Counted from the stretch's first letter, positions 39,848 through 50,691 are shown. The stretch is DNA of 64,000 nucleotides from Chrysochromulina tobinii (GCA_001275005.1 JWZX01003401.1:1-64000); one strand, 5' to 3'. Made by a program: numbers and translations. The notes: generated by a model not told the origin, from the letters alone.

Positions 39848-40430
39848 GACCTTTTAAATATGACCCTCTTTTACGTTGCAGTGGGATGTGCTGTGGCCCT
39901 ACCACCTCTGCCCTGTCCTTGCTCTGCCTTCTCCTCCAAGTCAAGTCAAGTCTATACATAAACAACAGACAACCATACGGAAGCCTATCGAATGTGCTCC
40001 GGAAGCCAGCAGTGGAGGACGGGAGTGGGCGGAGATGGCGAAGGGGTCCGTAATGAGGTGACACGTCATAAGTGCTGACATACGTGCCCTCGGAGAACAA
40101 GTAGGTGAGAAGTAACGGGCCGATCTCGAGCCGACTTGACTTGACTTGACTTGACTCCTCCATGCTGTATTCCTGTCTGAGCACCTTGCTCCTTGGGGAG
40201 GTTTCGTTGGGGTCCGTGCAGAGTATGGCAAGTAATTCTGAGCCTGCCCAGCCCGAGGGCCACGTGCAGTCCCCGGGTGGCGATAATGAGAAACAGAGAA
40301 AGCATCAGCGGGGGAGGCTTCGCAAAAATTCCCCCGACATCACACCGTCTTGGTTTGGGTTTGGTTTCGTCATTTATACCTTCAGACCACATGCGGTGTG
40401 AAGGCCCGCTGCAGGCGACGAAGGCGGCTC
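39848..40430. other. Intergenic region with dispersed element copy C
   Basis: It contains the CAAGT-ended element (39937-40156). The remainder up to 40430 is the 3' flank of the FAS1-TIG-ankyrin gene and shows nothing else. Confidence 0.45.
39937..40156. mobile_element. MITE-like dispersed element, copy C
   Basis: Left (CAAGT)n arm 39937-39951, core 39952-40035 nearly identical to copy B, then about 95 bp of extra sequence before the right (ACTTG)n arm at 40132-40156. The left arm is 89 bp upstream of the minus-strand plastid-protein ATG. Confidence 0.65.
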
Positions 40431-42000
40431 TCATTGTCCATCTGCTGCGAGCCCCCGTCGGCGGAAATAGCCTTGGAGGTCGGGACTCCACTTGGACAAA
40501 GATGGCTGGCCTGCTTGGGCTCCTTGGCCCCGTCCACCCCGTCCTGTGGCCCCGCCGCTCCGTGTTTGGAGTGGGCCGGCCCCTTGCATCGCCCCGCGGC
40601 CATCTGCAGGCGCTGGTAGAGGTGCTCCGACTTGGCGCTGAGGTGAGCGCTCGCTACGGCGCCCGCGCCCGCGTCCCCGAAGCCCCCCCGGTCCGCCGCT
40701 ACTGTGGCCACCGTCGCTGCCGGGGGCGCTCGAGAGGGCGCTCGAGAGGGTGTGCGCCTGCTGCGAGAGCACGCGGAAGGCGTGCGTGCTTGCCTCGGCA
40801 GCGCTCGACAACGCCTGCAGCTCCGGCGGCAGCGCACGCGCGCCCAGGAGCCCAGGCTGGGGCGACGCAGCGGCTGCGTGCATGGCTGCGTCGCCTGTCA
40901 CCGACGGGCCCGCCGCCGTGTCGAGCGTCGTGGCGAGCGTCGTGTCGGGCGTCCGCCACAATTGCACCCACGGTGCGCTCAGGCGAGCGCGACTCAGGCA
41001 GAGGAGCTGCGCGGCCGTTGACTGACCATACTCGAGGGCGCGCTGTAGTGGGCAGTGCCCATGCGCGTCGCGAGCGTCCCAGGGGCACCCAGGGCGCACG
41101 AGAAGCGCTGCGAGGGCCCGAGCAGCGCCGAGGGCCGCCAGATGGTGTAACGCACTCCACCCCATTTCGTCACGCGTACTGAGCAAGGCAGCGAGCGTCA
41201 CGGGCCGCCCGCGATGCGCCGACAATAGGTGGGCGTCAGTGGCATTGTCCGCAGGCTCGTCGGTTTCGTCCGCAGGCTCGTCGGTTTCGTCCGCAGGCTC
41301 GTCGGTTTCGTCCGCAGCCTCGTCGGTTTCGTCCGCAGGCTCGTCGGTTTCGTCCGCAGGCTCGTCGGTTTCGTCCGCAGGCTCGTCGGTTTCGTCCGCA
41401 GGCTCGTCGGTGGCGACGGCATCGAGAGCAGCAGCGTCGGCAAGAACAGCAGCGCCGTGGTGGGCACCCCACTCATCATACGCACCATTCACCATCGAGT
41501 CGTCGATGCGCTCGAGGATGGAGGCGAGTCGGCGTTTGAGGCTGAGCGCATCCGTGCGCCCACCTTGTCCGATGCCAACGCCGCCCATCTCGGCATCGCC
41601 TCCATCCGCCCCTCGAACACGCGTGCCATCAGCTCCATCCTCGTGTGGAGGCGCGAAGTACACAAAGGCGGAGGCTGCGAGCGTGAGCGCATCCGTGAGC
41701 ATGCATTCATCATCCTGCGCACCTGCCTCCACACCTCCGCGCGCACCGCCCGCGCCTTCGTCGGCAGCGGAGTGGATGATGCTCGTCATCAGGTTCACTT
41801 CGACCACCCGCTCAGCGAGGCGGCCCATGGCACATGGCGTTGTGGTGCACTTGAGCAGCGAAGGAGAGCACACGACGACGCGCACTGCCTCGCTCTCACC
41901 AAAGCACACCCGCACGCCTGGGTGCAGGTGTTCTCCATGTAACCACACCTCCGTGCCGCCGCTGCAAGACCCTCGCTTCGGACAGATGTCGAAGACGCGC

Positions 42001-42061
<61 letters not shown>

Positions 42062-43565
42062 GCAGCGTGGGCGTGGTGCGCACGGAGGAAGCGCTGCTCG
42101 AACCGCTGCTTCGGCGCGTATGAAGACTGGCTGGCTCCTCCGAAGAGGAAAGCTCCGAAGTCACAGAGAGGGAACCTGAGAACTGATCCGAAGTCACAGA
42201 GAGGGAACCTGAGAATCGACGAAACAGTAACGGCTGCCACTCGCCGCCCGCTTCGGCGCCCGTGACGGGGCCAAAGCTCGAGACCGTCTCTGACGGCGCC
42301 ACGCTGGAGCCCAGGTCGTTCAGGAGCGGTGCCCCGCGAGATTTCTTGGGCACGCTGCCGCCGCCTGCAACCTGGATGGTAGACGGCGCGGCGGCGGCGG
42401 CGGTGGCGGCGGCGGCGGCAGCATCACCTCCGGTGGGCGATGGCTTAGTGCGGCTATTGTACTCGCGGCGGAAGGCCTTCTCGGTCTCTGAGAGGGTATG
42501 GTACGAATTGCGCAGCGTCACCGCCGTCGGCTGGCGCACAGCGCACAGCACGCGGCGAGAGGCACGATGGACAAGCGTATACGTCAGCCCATACGCATTC
42601 TGCTGCATGCGTTGCTCATCGATGCTCGTCGCCTTCTTGCGTGCGGCGGAGGCGGGCTTGTGCTCAATGACGAGGTCCTTGAAGACCGCCACGTGCTGCG
42701 GGCTGCCGCCGGCGACGTCAGCCGCGCCGCCACCGGCACTGAGGACAAGGCCGCCGCGCAGAGCCTCCTCGGGAAGCACTGACCCAGTCGCTACATGGTA
42801 GAGCTGCGCCTGGAACTCGACCTCGGCAGCCTCGACGGGACCGTACGCAGTGACCTGCGGGGCGGGCACCACCGCTTTCTGCCACACCTGCTCGGATCGT
42901 GCCTCAGTCTCGAGGTCGAGCGCCCAGAGCGCCGCGTCTAGGAGGAGCACCATCCCGTGCGAGAAGGGCACCGCCCCGACGACGTGCGCGTGGCCGACGC
43001 GGGCCGGCCAGCCGTCATCGATGGTGCTCTCACCGTCGGTGCAGTGCACCGTGCCCTGGAGAGAGTGCATCGCGGCGCCCATGCCGCGAGTGCACACATG
43101 GGCCGAGCACAGCCGATAAAGCGCGGTGCGGTCAGCGAGCATCCGGGGCGGCAGTGTCTGCATCGCAGCATCAGACGGCGCTAGAATAATCAGACGCGGC
43201 CCGCCACTTGGCGGCTGGGTAAGACGTAGCTCGCTCGTCAGCCCGCACGATCCGAGCGCTTCCACGAAGCACGAAATCTTATGAGCGATCACACTCTCAA
43301 AGAGGGTGCAACACGCGGTCGCCTCGGCGGCCTCGGCAAGCGCGGCGGCCTCCACGGCCTCGTCAAGCTCAGCTTGAGCCACCTCGGACAGGTAGGAGAG
43401 GTCGAGTACGCTCAGGTCGAGCTCAGCTCCGAGTGATAGCTCGTGCAACGCCATCCAGGATCGGGAAGTGCTCGTGAAAGTGCAGTGGCGCGAAAGTGCT
43501 CTTTTGGGCGAATCCAGGATCACCTCCGGCTCCTGTGCTTCGGGGCCCGGAGAGTTGAACAGCAT
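40431..43565 (-). CDS. FAS1-TIG/IPT-ankyrin protein
   Basis: 1044 residues from ATG 43565; the frame above it is translated CAAGT repeat. Residues ~95-225 resemble a fasciclin (FAS1) domain: LIILAPSDAAMQTLPPRML, LYRLCSAHVC, HSLQGTVHCTDG and a closing GMVLLLDAALWAL. A ~110-residue region (FKDLVIEHKP ... LVHRASRRVLCAVRQPTAVT) is unassigned. After a poly-Pro run comes a TIG/IPT domain (FDICPKRGSCSGGTEVWLHG, FGESEAVRV). An acidic TDEPADE repeat precedes ankyrin repeats (GWSALHHLAALGAARALAAL, GHCPLQRALEYGQSTAAQLL). TIG plus ankyrin is the architecture of CAMTA and fungal Spt23/Mga2 regulators, but no CG-1 domain is visible. FAS1 is normally extracellular, so the combination is odd. Confidence 0.6.
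41238..41410. repeat. 21-bp coding minisatellite (DEPADET x8)
   Basis: Eight units of about GGTTTCGTCCGCAGGCTCGT plus one base. One unit has Ala instead of Pro (GCAGCC). It encodes an acidic spacer between the TIG and ankyrin domains. Confidence 0.9.
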
Positions 43566-43576
43566 GAGGGATTCGA

Positions 43577-43623
43577 CTGACTTGACTTGACTTGACTTGA
43601 CTTGACTTGACTTGACTTGACTT
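43577..43623 (+). repeat. (ACTTG)n array between two divergent starts
   Basis: Nine uninterrupted GACTT units. It starts 11 bp upstream of the minus-strand FAS1-TIG-ankyrin ATG and ends 50 bp before the LRRCC1 ATG, reading ACTTG toward LRRCC1. Confidence 0.95.
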
Positions 43624-43673
43624 CGCGCGAAAGGCAGGGGGTTCTGCTTGCTCGCCACACTGGGCGCGCGACC

Positions 43674-46600
43674 ATGGCGTCGGCAGCCTCCGGCCCGCAC
43701 GACCAGATCTCGGAGCTCTCGCTGTACGATGCGGGGATTGTGAGCCTTGCAGAGCTTTCGGACTTGCCGCGCATGACGGCGCTTCGCTCGCTCAACCTGC
43801 ACTGCAATCGGATCGAGGCCATCTCCAACCTCGAGTCACTCGGCGGCCTGACGTACCTCAACCTATCATCCAACCACATCGAGGCAATGACCAACCTTCA
43901 CGGGCTTGTGCGTCTGCAGACGCTCGACCTCTCATGCAACCGAGTGCGCATCGTCGACGGCCTGGCGACGCTGCGTTCGCTCCGCCGGTTGCTGCTCGCA
44001 TACAACCGGATCACCTCACTCGCGGGCCTCGTGCAGTGCCACGGCGGCCAGCTCGCGCACTTCGAAGCGTACGGGAATCGTATCGCGCTCATACGCGAGG
44101 CCGAATACCTGCGCGGGCTTCCGATGCTCGCCGAAGTAGTACTGCGCCGGCACGGGCAAGACAATCCCGTCTGCCGCGAGCCGGGCTACCGCGAAAAGGT
44201 GCTCACGCTGCTGCCCGGCCTGCAGACGCTCGACGACGAGTCGACCACCGGCACCGCGCCCGTGCCCGACCGGCCCGGCGCCGCATACGCATGCGCGCTC
44301 GAGGCGCTCAGTCAACCAATGCCCTCTGCTTCCGCGGCGGGTGCGGGCGGCGCAGGCACCGCCACAGCGCACTCTGGAAGAGCGACTTCTGGCAGTCAAG
44401 GGCCCGGCAGCGCGGCAACGATGGCCCCGCCGCCGGTGGGCAGCGCCGCCGCCGTGTGCCTCGCTGCAGCTGCCGCAAGTGCGGCGCCAGGCGGCAGCGG
44501 CGGTGGTGCTGGTGGAGCTCTGCCGCTGCCCGCGGCCGCCGCCGCTGCCACCACCGCAGTGCCTCCAACAGTGTCGCCATCTGATGCGCTACATATAGTC
44601 GCTGAGGCGCTTCGACCCATCGCCACGCCGCACATCGACGCGACACTCCAGGCGGTCCAGTCGCGACGCCAGGCGGCCGCACGGGTGGCGGCGGCTGCAG
44701 CCACCGCGCATGCACCCTTAGTCGGGGCTCGACACGCCGGTGCCGTCCCCACCCCGCTGACCGCGGCGCCGCCCCCGCCGGCAGAGCGACGCCAGGACGC
44801 GGTGGCGTGGGAGTACGATGCGTCCGCGAGCGCCGCCCCTCCCCGCGGCACACTGTACGACAACACCAAGCGCGGCCCGCTGCCGGGGCTCGCGCCGCCA
44901 GCACCGACCGCCGCCACCGCCGCTGCTGCAGCACCGCCGCGGCAACCGGAGCAGCAGCAGCAGCAGCAGCAGCCGGCACAGCCGCCGCCGCTCCCGCAGC
45001 TGCCTCAGCAGCAGTGGCAAGCGCCCAACCCAGCCAACCCAGCCTATGCAGCCACGGCGCAGCATGTGCAATGGCAGGCAGTGCCGCGTGACCCGAGCGT
45101 CGTACCGAGCGTCCGGGGCGTGGGGCACGATGACGATCTCAATCCCGGCGTGGGCGCCTTCGGTCGAGTCTCCCCCGCCGCAGCCCATGAGCTGATGAGC
45201 TCACTGGAGCACGAGCTGCGGCTCGAGAGGATCGAATCCACGCTCGGCATTCACGCCCTCACGAGCGCGACCACCGCCGCTCTCCAAAGGGCCCATAGCA
45301 GTGTGAACGGGGAGTGTGAACGCGCCGGCTCACGCGCCAGCTCACGCGCCAGCCGAGCTGGCGAGGACAGAGCAGGCGAAGGCGAAGGCGAAGGCGATGG
45401 ACGCGGAGGTGCCGGTAAGGGTGACGGAGGTAGCCGCAACGGTGGCTTCGGTGGTGGTGGCTTCGGTGGTGGCAGCAGAAAGCCGGGTGTTCGCTCCATA
45501 GGCGAGGCGCGGCGGCGTGGCGCTGGTCCGTCGCGTGCACACGAGAGTGCTGGATCACACCGTAGGCTCGCGACGGTCGCACCTCGGGGGATGGGTCCGT
45601 CGAAACGTTGGCGGAAGGCTCTCGCGAGGCAGCCCGAGGAGGCGGAGGAGGCGGAGGAGGCGGGCGGGCGGTATACCGAGGGGGGCGGGCGGAATACCGA
45701 GGGACCTCGGTGTACCGAGGTGGAGGATCGCGACGAGGACGAGGACGAAGAGGGCTACTACGACGAGGGCGTCGAGGAGGAGGACGAGGAGGGCTTCGGC
45801 GTCAGCTTCGACGATGAGGCCGTCGACGACTATGAGAAGGGCGACGACTATGAGGAGGGCGAGGAGGAGGGCGAGGAGGAGTACTATGAGGAGGAAGAGA
45901 GCGAGGCGGAGACCGGGGATCCAGGATACGGCCTGCGGCATCCAGACGCGTATGACGACGAGGAGCAAGAGGAGGCGGAGGCGGAGGCGGAGGCAGAGGC
46001 GAACGAACGTGCAGATGATGACCTCGAACGAAGACGTGCGGCCAACGAGGCACTCGATCGACGCATCGGGCTGCGCGCTCACACAGACCGCGCGCGCGCT
46101 GCATGCGGCGGCGCGCACCGGCGCGGGACTTCCACGTCTGCACTCGGTGGGGCGCGCCGCCTTCAGGGCGAGGCCTCCGCGACGGCTGCGATGTCAGCGT
46201 CGGCATTAGGACGACGCCGAACAGCGGATGCTCACCACGGCGCGCTTACCATGGCGCGCCGAACAGCGGATGCGACCCGGCGTGTAACGGCCACCGCTGC
46301 CCTCGAAGCACCCAGAGGAGTAGGCGGAGGAGGCGGCGGAGGCGGCGGAGGAGGAGGCGGAGGAGGAGGAGGAGGAGGAGGAGGAGGAGGCGCAGGCGGC
46401 GGCGGAGGCGGCGGCGGCGGCGGCGGCGGCGGCGGCAGTGGCGGCGGCAGTGGCGGCGGCAGTGGCGGCGGTGCACATCGGAAGGTTCCCCCTGACGAAC
46501 CTCCCGAGGACAGGTCGCCTGGCCGTTACGATGGCGGCAGCTATGATGAGGCAGAACTCGACGACGACGACGACGACGATGATGACGACGACGACGACGA

Positions 46601-49246
46601 CGACGGTGGTGGTGGTGGTGACGCCCGCGGTGGCGACGTGGCTGCTGATCGCGGCTTCGTAGGCGGCGTGCAGCCGATCAAGCGGCCACGATCTTCTCTA
46701 CGGCCGCGTGTGGCCTCCAAGGCTTCAAAGAGCCTCGATGACGAGGTGAGAGAAGCCAGGGCCGCGGCCCTGATGACCTCTGATTGCATCTGATTGCATC
46801 TGATTGCGTCCCCCATCAGGTGAGAGAAGCCAGGGCCGCGGCCAGAGCCAGACTCCTCGCCGCGGGGGCGCCGCCGCCGCCAGCAACGGCGCACGGCGTG
46901 TTGGGCGCCCAACGCGGCGCGCAGCCTCTGACCGCGGCGACGCTCGCGACGCACACGAACGAGACGATCCGACAAGAGGTTGCGCGATTGCGTGCCGCGC
47001 TCGCGGTGACGGAGGCTGACGTGAAACGGCTCGCATCGCGCGCCGTATCGAGCGAGGCGGCGCGTGCCGAGGCTGAGGCGGCGCGCGAGCGAGCGGCGGC
47101 AGCCCTCGATCTGGAGAGATCCCAACGGCAAGAGGCCACGACGGCGCTCGAGGCGGCGCGCGCCGAGCAACAGAAGGCGATGGCGCAGCAGCAGGCGGCG
47201 ATGGCGCAGGCGGCACGTGCGGAGGCGGCGCGTGCGGAGGCGGCGGCGCGGGCAGAGCGGGCGGAGATGGACGCAGCCACGTGTCGACGGGAACTTGACC
47301 GGGCCGCTCATGCCGCCACGCTGGCCTCGAGGCGCGAGGCGCATGCCCGAGATGCTCTCGCGCAGCTCGGCGACCTCTCGTCGCGCAGGCTGCATGAGGC
47401 GGGTGCCGCCTCCGCCGAAGAGGCCGCGAGGCACGCGGCCATCGCGGCCGAGCTCGCCGCGGCCCAGACGGAGCTTGCGGCCGCGCGACCCGCGCTCATG
47501 AGCTTCGAGGCCTCGGCGCAGCGCGCGATGCAGACCGAAGCGCGGCTCTCTGCGGAGCTCAGAGATCTCCGAGCCCAGCTCGAGGCGGCCCAGAAGGATG
47601 CGGCGCAGCATGCGGCGGCGCACACGGCGGCGGCGCACGCCGAGGCGCAGCGTGAGGCACAGCTCCAATCGCGACGAAGCCTCGAAGAGACCTTACGGGC
47701 GAGGGAGGCGAAGCTTGAGGCGAAGCTCGAGGCGGCCGAGACGCGCGCAGAGGTGGCCGAGCCGCGCCCCCATTGAGTGCCTCTTGAGTGCCTCTAATTG
47801 CCTCCCTCATCATGTGGCCGAGCCGCGCCCCCATTGATTGCCTCTTGAGTGCCACTGAGTGCCACTGAGTGCCTCCCTCTTCAGGTCGCCGAGGCGCGCG
47901 CCGAGGCCGAGGCAGCCCGTGCGGAGGCGCTCGGCAGCGTCGCTGGTTACCGCGCACCGTTGCCGCCCGCGCCTGCGGCGCCGGCGAGCGACGCGGGCGG
48001 CGCACCCGCGCAACCCCTGACCCTCGCCGCGCTGCGGGCGCAGCTCGTGAGCGCCGTCCAGAAAGAGGTGGCGGCGCGCGGGGCGGCGCAGGAGATGGCC
48101 GAGCTGCTCCGCGAGCAGCAAACGAAGCTCTCGAGCCTTGCCGAAGGGCGCCGGCAGGCGCAGGCGGAGGCGGCGGCGGCGCGCGAGCAGGCGGGGGCGG
48201 ACTTGCGGGCAGCCCTCGAGCGTCAACGGCAGGTAGAGGCGCAGCATGCCTCCGATCTCAGCGCATCTCGGGCCATGGCGACGCGTGAGCAGCTCAAGGC
48301 CGCCCAGGCCGCCGAGGAGTTGGAGCAGGCGCTCGAGGCGGCGGCGCGCGACAAGGAGGCGCTTGCGACGGCGCATCGCGAGGAGCTGCGCGTCAAGGAG
48401 CTGATCCTCGCTGACCTCTCGTCGCAGCTCGTGCAAGCTCGTCAGGCGCTCAGCACTGCGCAGGAGGGCGCGAAAGGCGCGAGTGCGGCGCGTGACGTGG
48501 CAGAGCGCGAGACGGCGGCATGCCGAGAGGCGCGCGAGGCGCTGCGCGCGAGCGAGGCCAAACGCGAGCGGCTCGAGACGGCGCTTGAGGAGCTCGAGGC
48601 GGCGCGCGCCGAAGCGACGGCCGACGCGGAACATGCGTGGCAGCAGGTAACCCACAAGGATTGCATGCTGAGAGTGCCACTGATTGCCTCTGATGACGGA
48701 ACATGCGTGGCAGCAGGTAACCCACAAGGATTGCATGCTGAGAGTGCCACTGATTGCCTCTGATGACCGCTCACGAGTGCGAATGACTTCCCCCTTCAGG
48801 TGTCCCACAAGGAAGGCATGCTCGCCTTCGTCGAGCGCGAGGTGCATCAAGTCAAGGTGCTCTTCGCCGACAAGGAGCAGCAGCTGCAGGCGGAGCTGCG
48901 CGAGCGCTCGGGCATGCTCGAGGCCGAGGCGCGCCAGGCACGCGCCGCAACGGCCGAGGCTGAGAAGGCGACGGAGCGCGAGCGGCAGCGTGCCGACGAG
49001 GCCGAGCGCCAAAAGGCAGCCTCGGAGGCGAAGGCGCTGCTCGTGGCGGCCGAGAAGGAAGCCGCCGCCGAGCAGCTGAGCGCCAGGGTGGCTGAGCTGG
49101 CCAGCCTGCGCGCCGACAAGGAACGACTTGAGGGTGAGATGCGCCTTGTACTACGCGCGATGGATCAGCAGAAGACAGTGGCGCAGCGCAACATGGCGCA
49201 GCTGTCGCGCATCTACTCCGACTGGCACGAAGCAGTCAATGCTTAA
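43674..49246 (+). CDS. LRRCC1: LRRCC1-like centriolar protein, leucine-rich repeats plus coiled coil
   Basis: Four exons (43674-46745, 46820-47752, 47885-48646, 48800-49246), all phase 0, 1737 residues. Residues ~10-185 are SDS22-type leucine-rich repeats (LRSLNLHCNRIEAI, LTYLNLSSNHIEAM, LQTLDLSCNRVRIV) capped by DNPVCREPGYREKVLTLLP, a block I associate with LRRCC1/CLERC. The middle is Ala/Pro/Gln, then Glu/Asp, poly-Gly and poly-Asp low complexity. Exons 2-4 are continuous Ala/Glu/Arg coiled coil. LRRCC1 sits at the distal centriole and is needed for centriole structure and ciliary signalling, so the organism should build flagella. It is larger than animal LRRCC1 because of the inserted disordered exon. 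All three introns carry duplicated exon sequence. Confidence 0.85.
46320..46470 (+). repeat. GGA/GGC trinucleotide expansion (poly-Gly)
   Basis: About 50 consecutive Gly or Gly/Ser codons in LRRCC1 exon 1, first GGA, then GGC, followed by three GGCGGCAGT units. Confidence 0.9.
46746..46819 (+). other. LRRCC1 intron 1: perfect 24-nt copy of the next exon
   Basis: 74 bp, GT-AG, phase 0. The first 24 nt (46746-46769) are identical to the first 24 nt of exon 2 (46820-46843). The remaining 50 nt are CTGATGACCTC followed by three TGATTGC units and CCCCCATCAG. Confidence 0.95.
47753..47884 (+). other. LRRCC1 intron 2: internally duplicated intron with a dead acceptor
   Basis: 132 bp, phase 0. It consists of two related units, 47753-47813 and 47814-47884, each starting GTGGCCGAGCCGCGCCCC, which matches the start of exon 3 (GTCGCCGAGGCGCGCGCC). 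Unit 2 ends CCTCCCTCTTCAG, the used acceptor. Unit 1 ends CCTCCCTCATCAT, an acceptor changed from CAG to CAT. The interior is TGATTGCCTC/TGAGTGCCTC repeats. Confidence 0.9.
48647..48799 (+). other. LRRCC1 intron 3: contains a perfect 70-bp tandem duplication
   Basis: 153 bp, phase 0. A 70-bp unit covering the end of exon 3 and the start of the intron (48627-48696) is repeated perfectly at 48697-48766, so a second donor exists inside the intron but is out of phase. The intron start (GTAACCCACAAGGATTGCAT) resembles the start of exon 4 (GTGTCCCACAAGGAAGGCAT). Core TGATTGCCTCTGATGAC; acceptor CCCCCTTCAG. Confidence 0.95.
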
Positions 49247-49379
49247 AATGGGCCAGGAGAGGAGCGATCTACTTAAAGTGACACGCGTCTGTAGACTCTG
49301 TAAGACGTGCTGGCACCTCAGTGCTTTCCAGAAGATTATGTTGTGGCTCTGTGCGGGGTTTTGGACAATGTTGACAACG

Positions 49380-49424
49380 ACCGAAGGAAGCCTATCGAAT
49401 GTGCTCTCGAACTTGAACTTGACT
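49380..49424. repeat. Fragment of the dispersed element, copy D
   Basis: GGAAGCCTATCGAATGTGCT (49385-49404) matches the core of copies A-C, followed by GAACTTGAACTTGACT, a degenerate ACTTG arm. It lies 73 bp upstream of the kinase ATG. Confidence 0.75.
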
Positions 49425-49497
49425 GTCGAACTTTCGGCACCCCGTTCGGACGTTCCGCAAGTTTCGACGAAACCAAAAATAAAGATTGGAGCCCATC

Positions 49498-50691
49498 ATG
49501 GGTTGCGGAGGTTCGAGGCCACTGTCGGCCGCGGAGCACCGCGCCGCGGCACTTAAGGCAGCCATGAAGAAGGCGGAGAAGGACCAGAACGCTCGCCTCG
49601 ATCGCCGTGAGAGCTTGGCCGTAGTCGTTGACATTGAGGACGAAGCTGAGAAACATGCCGGTACCGTCCGGCTGGACGGCGTCATATTTACCGATCACTA
49701 CCGGGTCATCGACAAGCTCGGTGAGGGCGCATTTGGGGTCGTCTCAAAGGTACAAAAAGTCACGGATGGCAAGGAATACGCGGCCAAGGAAGTGCTCCGT
49801 TCGCGGTGCCAGCACGCCCAGCAGTGGAAAGCGTCTGTGGACGAGATGACTCTGTGGTCGATTATCAGCTCGCCATACCATCCATCCATACTGCAGCTCA
49901 TCGAGGTCGTCTACTTGGAAGATGTGAGCTTTCATTTGGTGACGGAGGTCATGAAGGATGACCTGGCCGGCGCCTTCGGTCATTTCGAGATGTCCGAGCA
50001 GAACGCGCGAATGATCACCGTGCAGCTCGCCGCTGCCATCGCGCACTTGCACAAGAATCACTCGATGGCGCATCGCGACATCAAGCCCGAAAACGTCCTG
50101 TGCCGCCGACGCCACAACCCGATGCTGGTCGGAAGCCTCAAGCTCGCCGATTTCGGCTTCTGTGCGAAATTCAGTGGAGGGCCCAAAGAGCCTTGCTTCT
50201 CCCTTTATGCTGGCTCGGTCGACTACTTCGCGCCCGAGCTCGCGCAGATCGTGCGCGCGGTCAGAAAGAGGCAGTCACAGCAGGGCATGAAGTACGGCGC
50301 GGGGGTGGATTGCTACGCACTCGGCTGCGTGGTGTTCGAGATGTTTAATGGCTCGACACCGCATTACTTTCCCGATGAGAACAAGCAGATCGAGAAAATC
50401 ATCAAGGGTGGCCTGGCCTACCCGAAGGATTCGTTTGGTATGGTGAGCTCGACCGGAATGGACTTTATGAAGCGACTGCTCGAGCCAGATCAGCGGAAGC
50501 GGATGACTATCGAAGAGGCCATGCGCCACAAGTGGCTGCAGTCAGTGCACGATAGCGCGCTGAGCGTGCAGATGGATGAGCCGGCTGATGGGGCGGCTAG
50601 GAAGAGCAAATCTCCAGACGAGCTACTTCGCGCCAAGCGACGCTCCGAGAGGGCGCAGAGTAAGAAAGAGGGGCCTACTTTCGTCGTTTGA
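49498..50691 (+). CDS. CaMK-like serine/threonine kinase, N-myristoylation signal
   Basis: 397 residues from ATG 49498 (an upstream TTG was rejected). The N terminus MGCGGSRPL fits N-myristoylation plus palmitoylation, predicting membrane association. The kinase domain spans ~65-355: glycine loop LGEGAFGVVSKV, AAKEVL lysine, catalytic HRDIKPENV, ADFGFC, GSVDYFAPE, and closing PDQRKRMTIEEAMRHKWL. All catalytic residues are present. The insert-free activation segment and HKWL end resemble CaMK/CDPK kinases, but no EF-hands follow. The short basic tail may be autoregulatory. Single exon, 77 bp from the next gene in the same direction. Confidence 0.85.
   Translation: MGCGGSRPLSAAEHRAAALKAAMKKAEKDQNARLDRRESLAVVVDIEDEAEKHAGTVRLDGVIFTDHYRVIDKLGEGAFGVVSKVQKVTDGKEYAAKEVLRSRCQHAQQWKASVDEMTLWSIISSPYHPSILQLIEVVYLEDVSFHLVTEVMKDDLAGAFGHFEMSEQNARMITVQLAAAIAHLHKNHSMAHRDIKPENVLCRRRHNPMLVGSLKLADFGFCAKFSGGPKEPCFSLYAGSVDYFAPELAQIVRAVRKRQSQQGMKYGAGVDCYALGCVVFEMFNGSTPHYFPDENKQIEKIIKGGLAYPKDSFGMVSSTGMDFMKRLLEPDQRKRMTIEEAMRHKWLQSVHDSALSVQMDEPADGAARKSKSPDELLRAKRRSERAQSKKEGPTFVV

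Noticed and set aside
43617-43673. Upstream extension of LRRCC1 and of other genes using TTG/GTG starts
   Set aside because: Nuclear genes start at ATG as a rule, and the extensions translate CAAGT repeats. Starts were moved to the first ATG.
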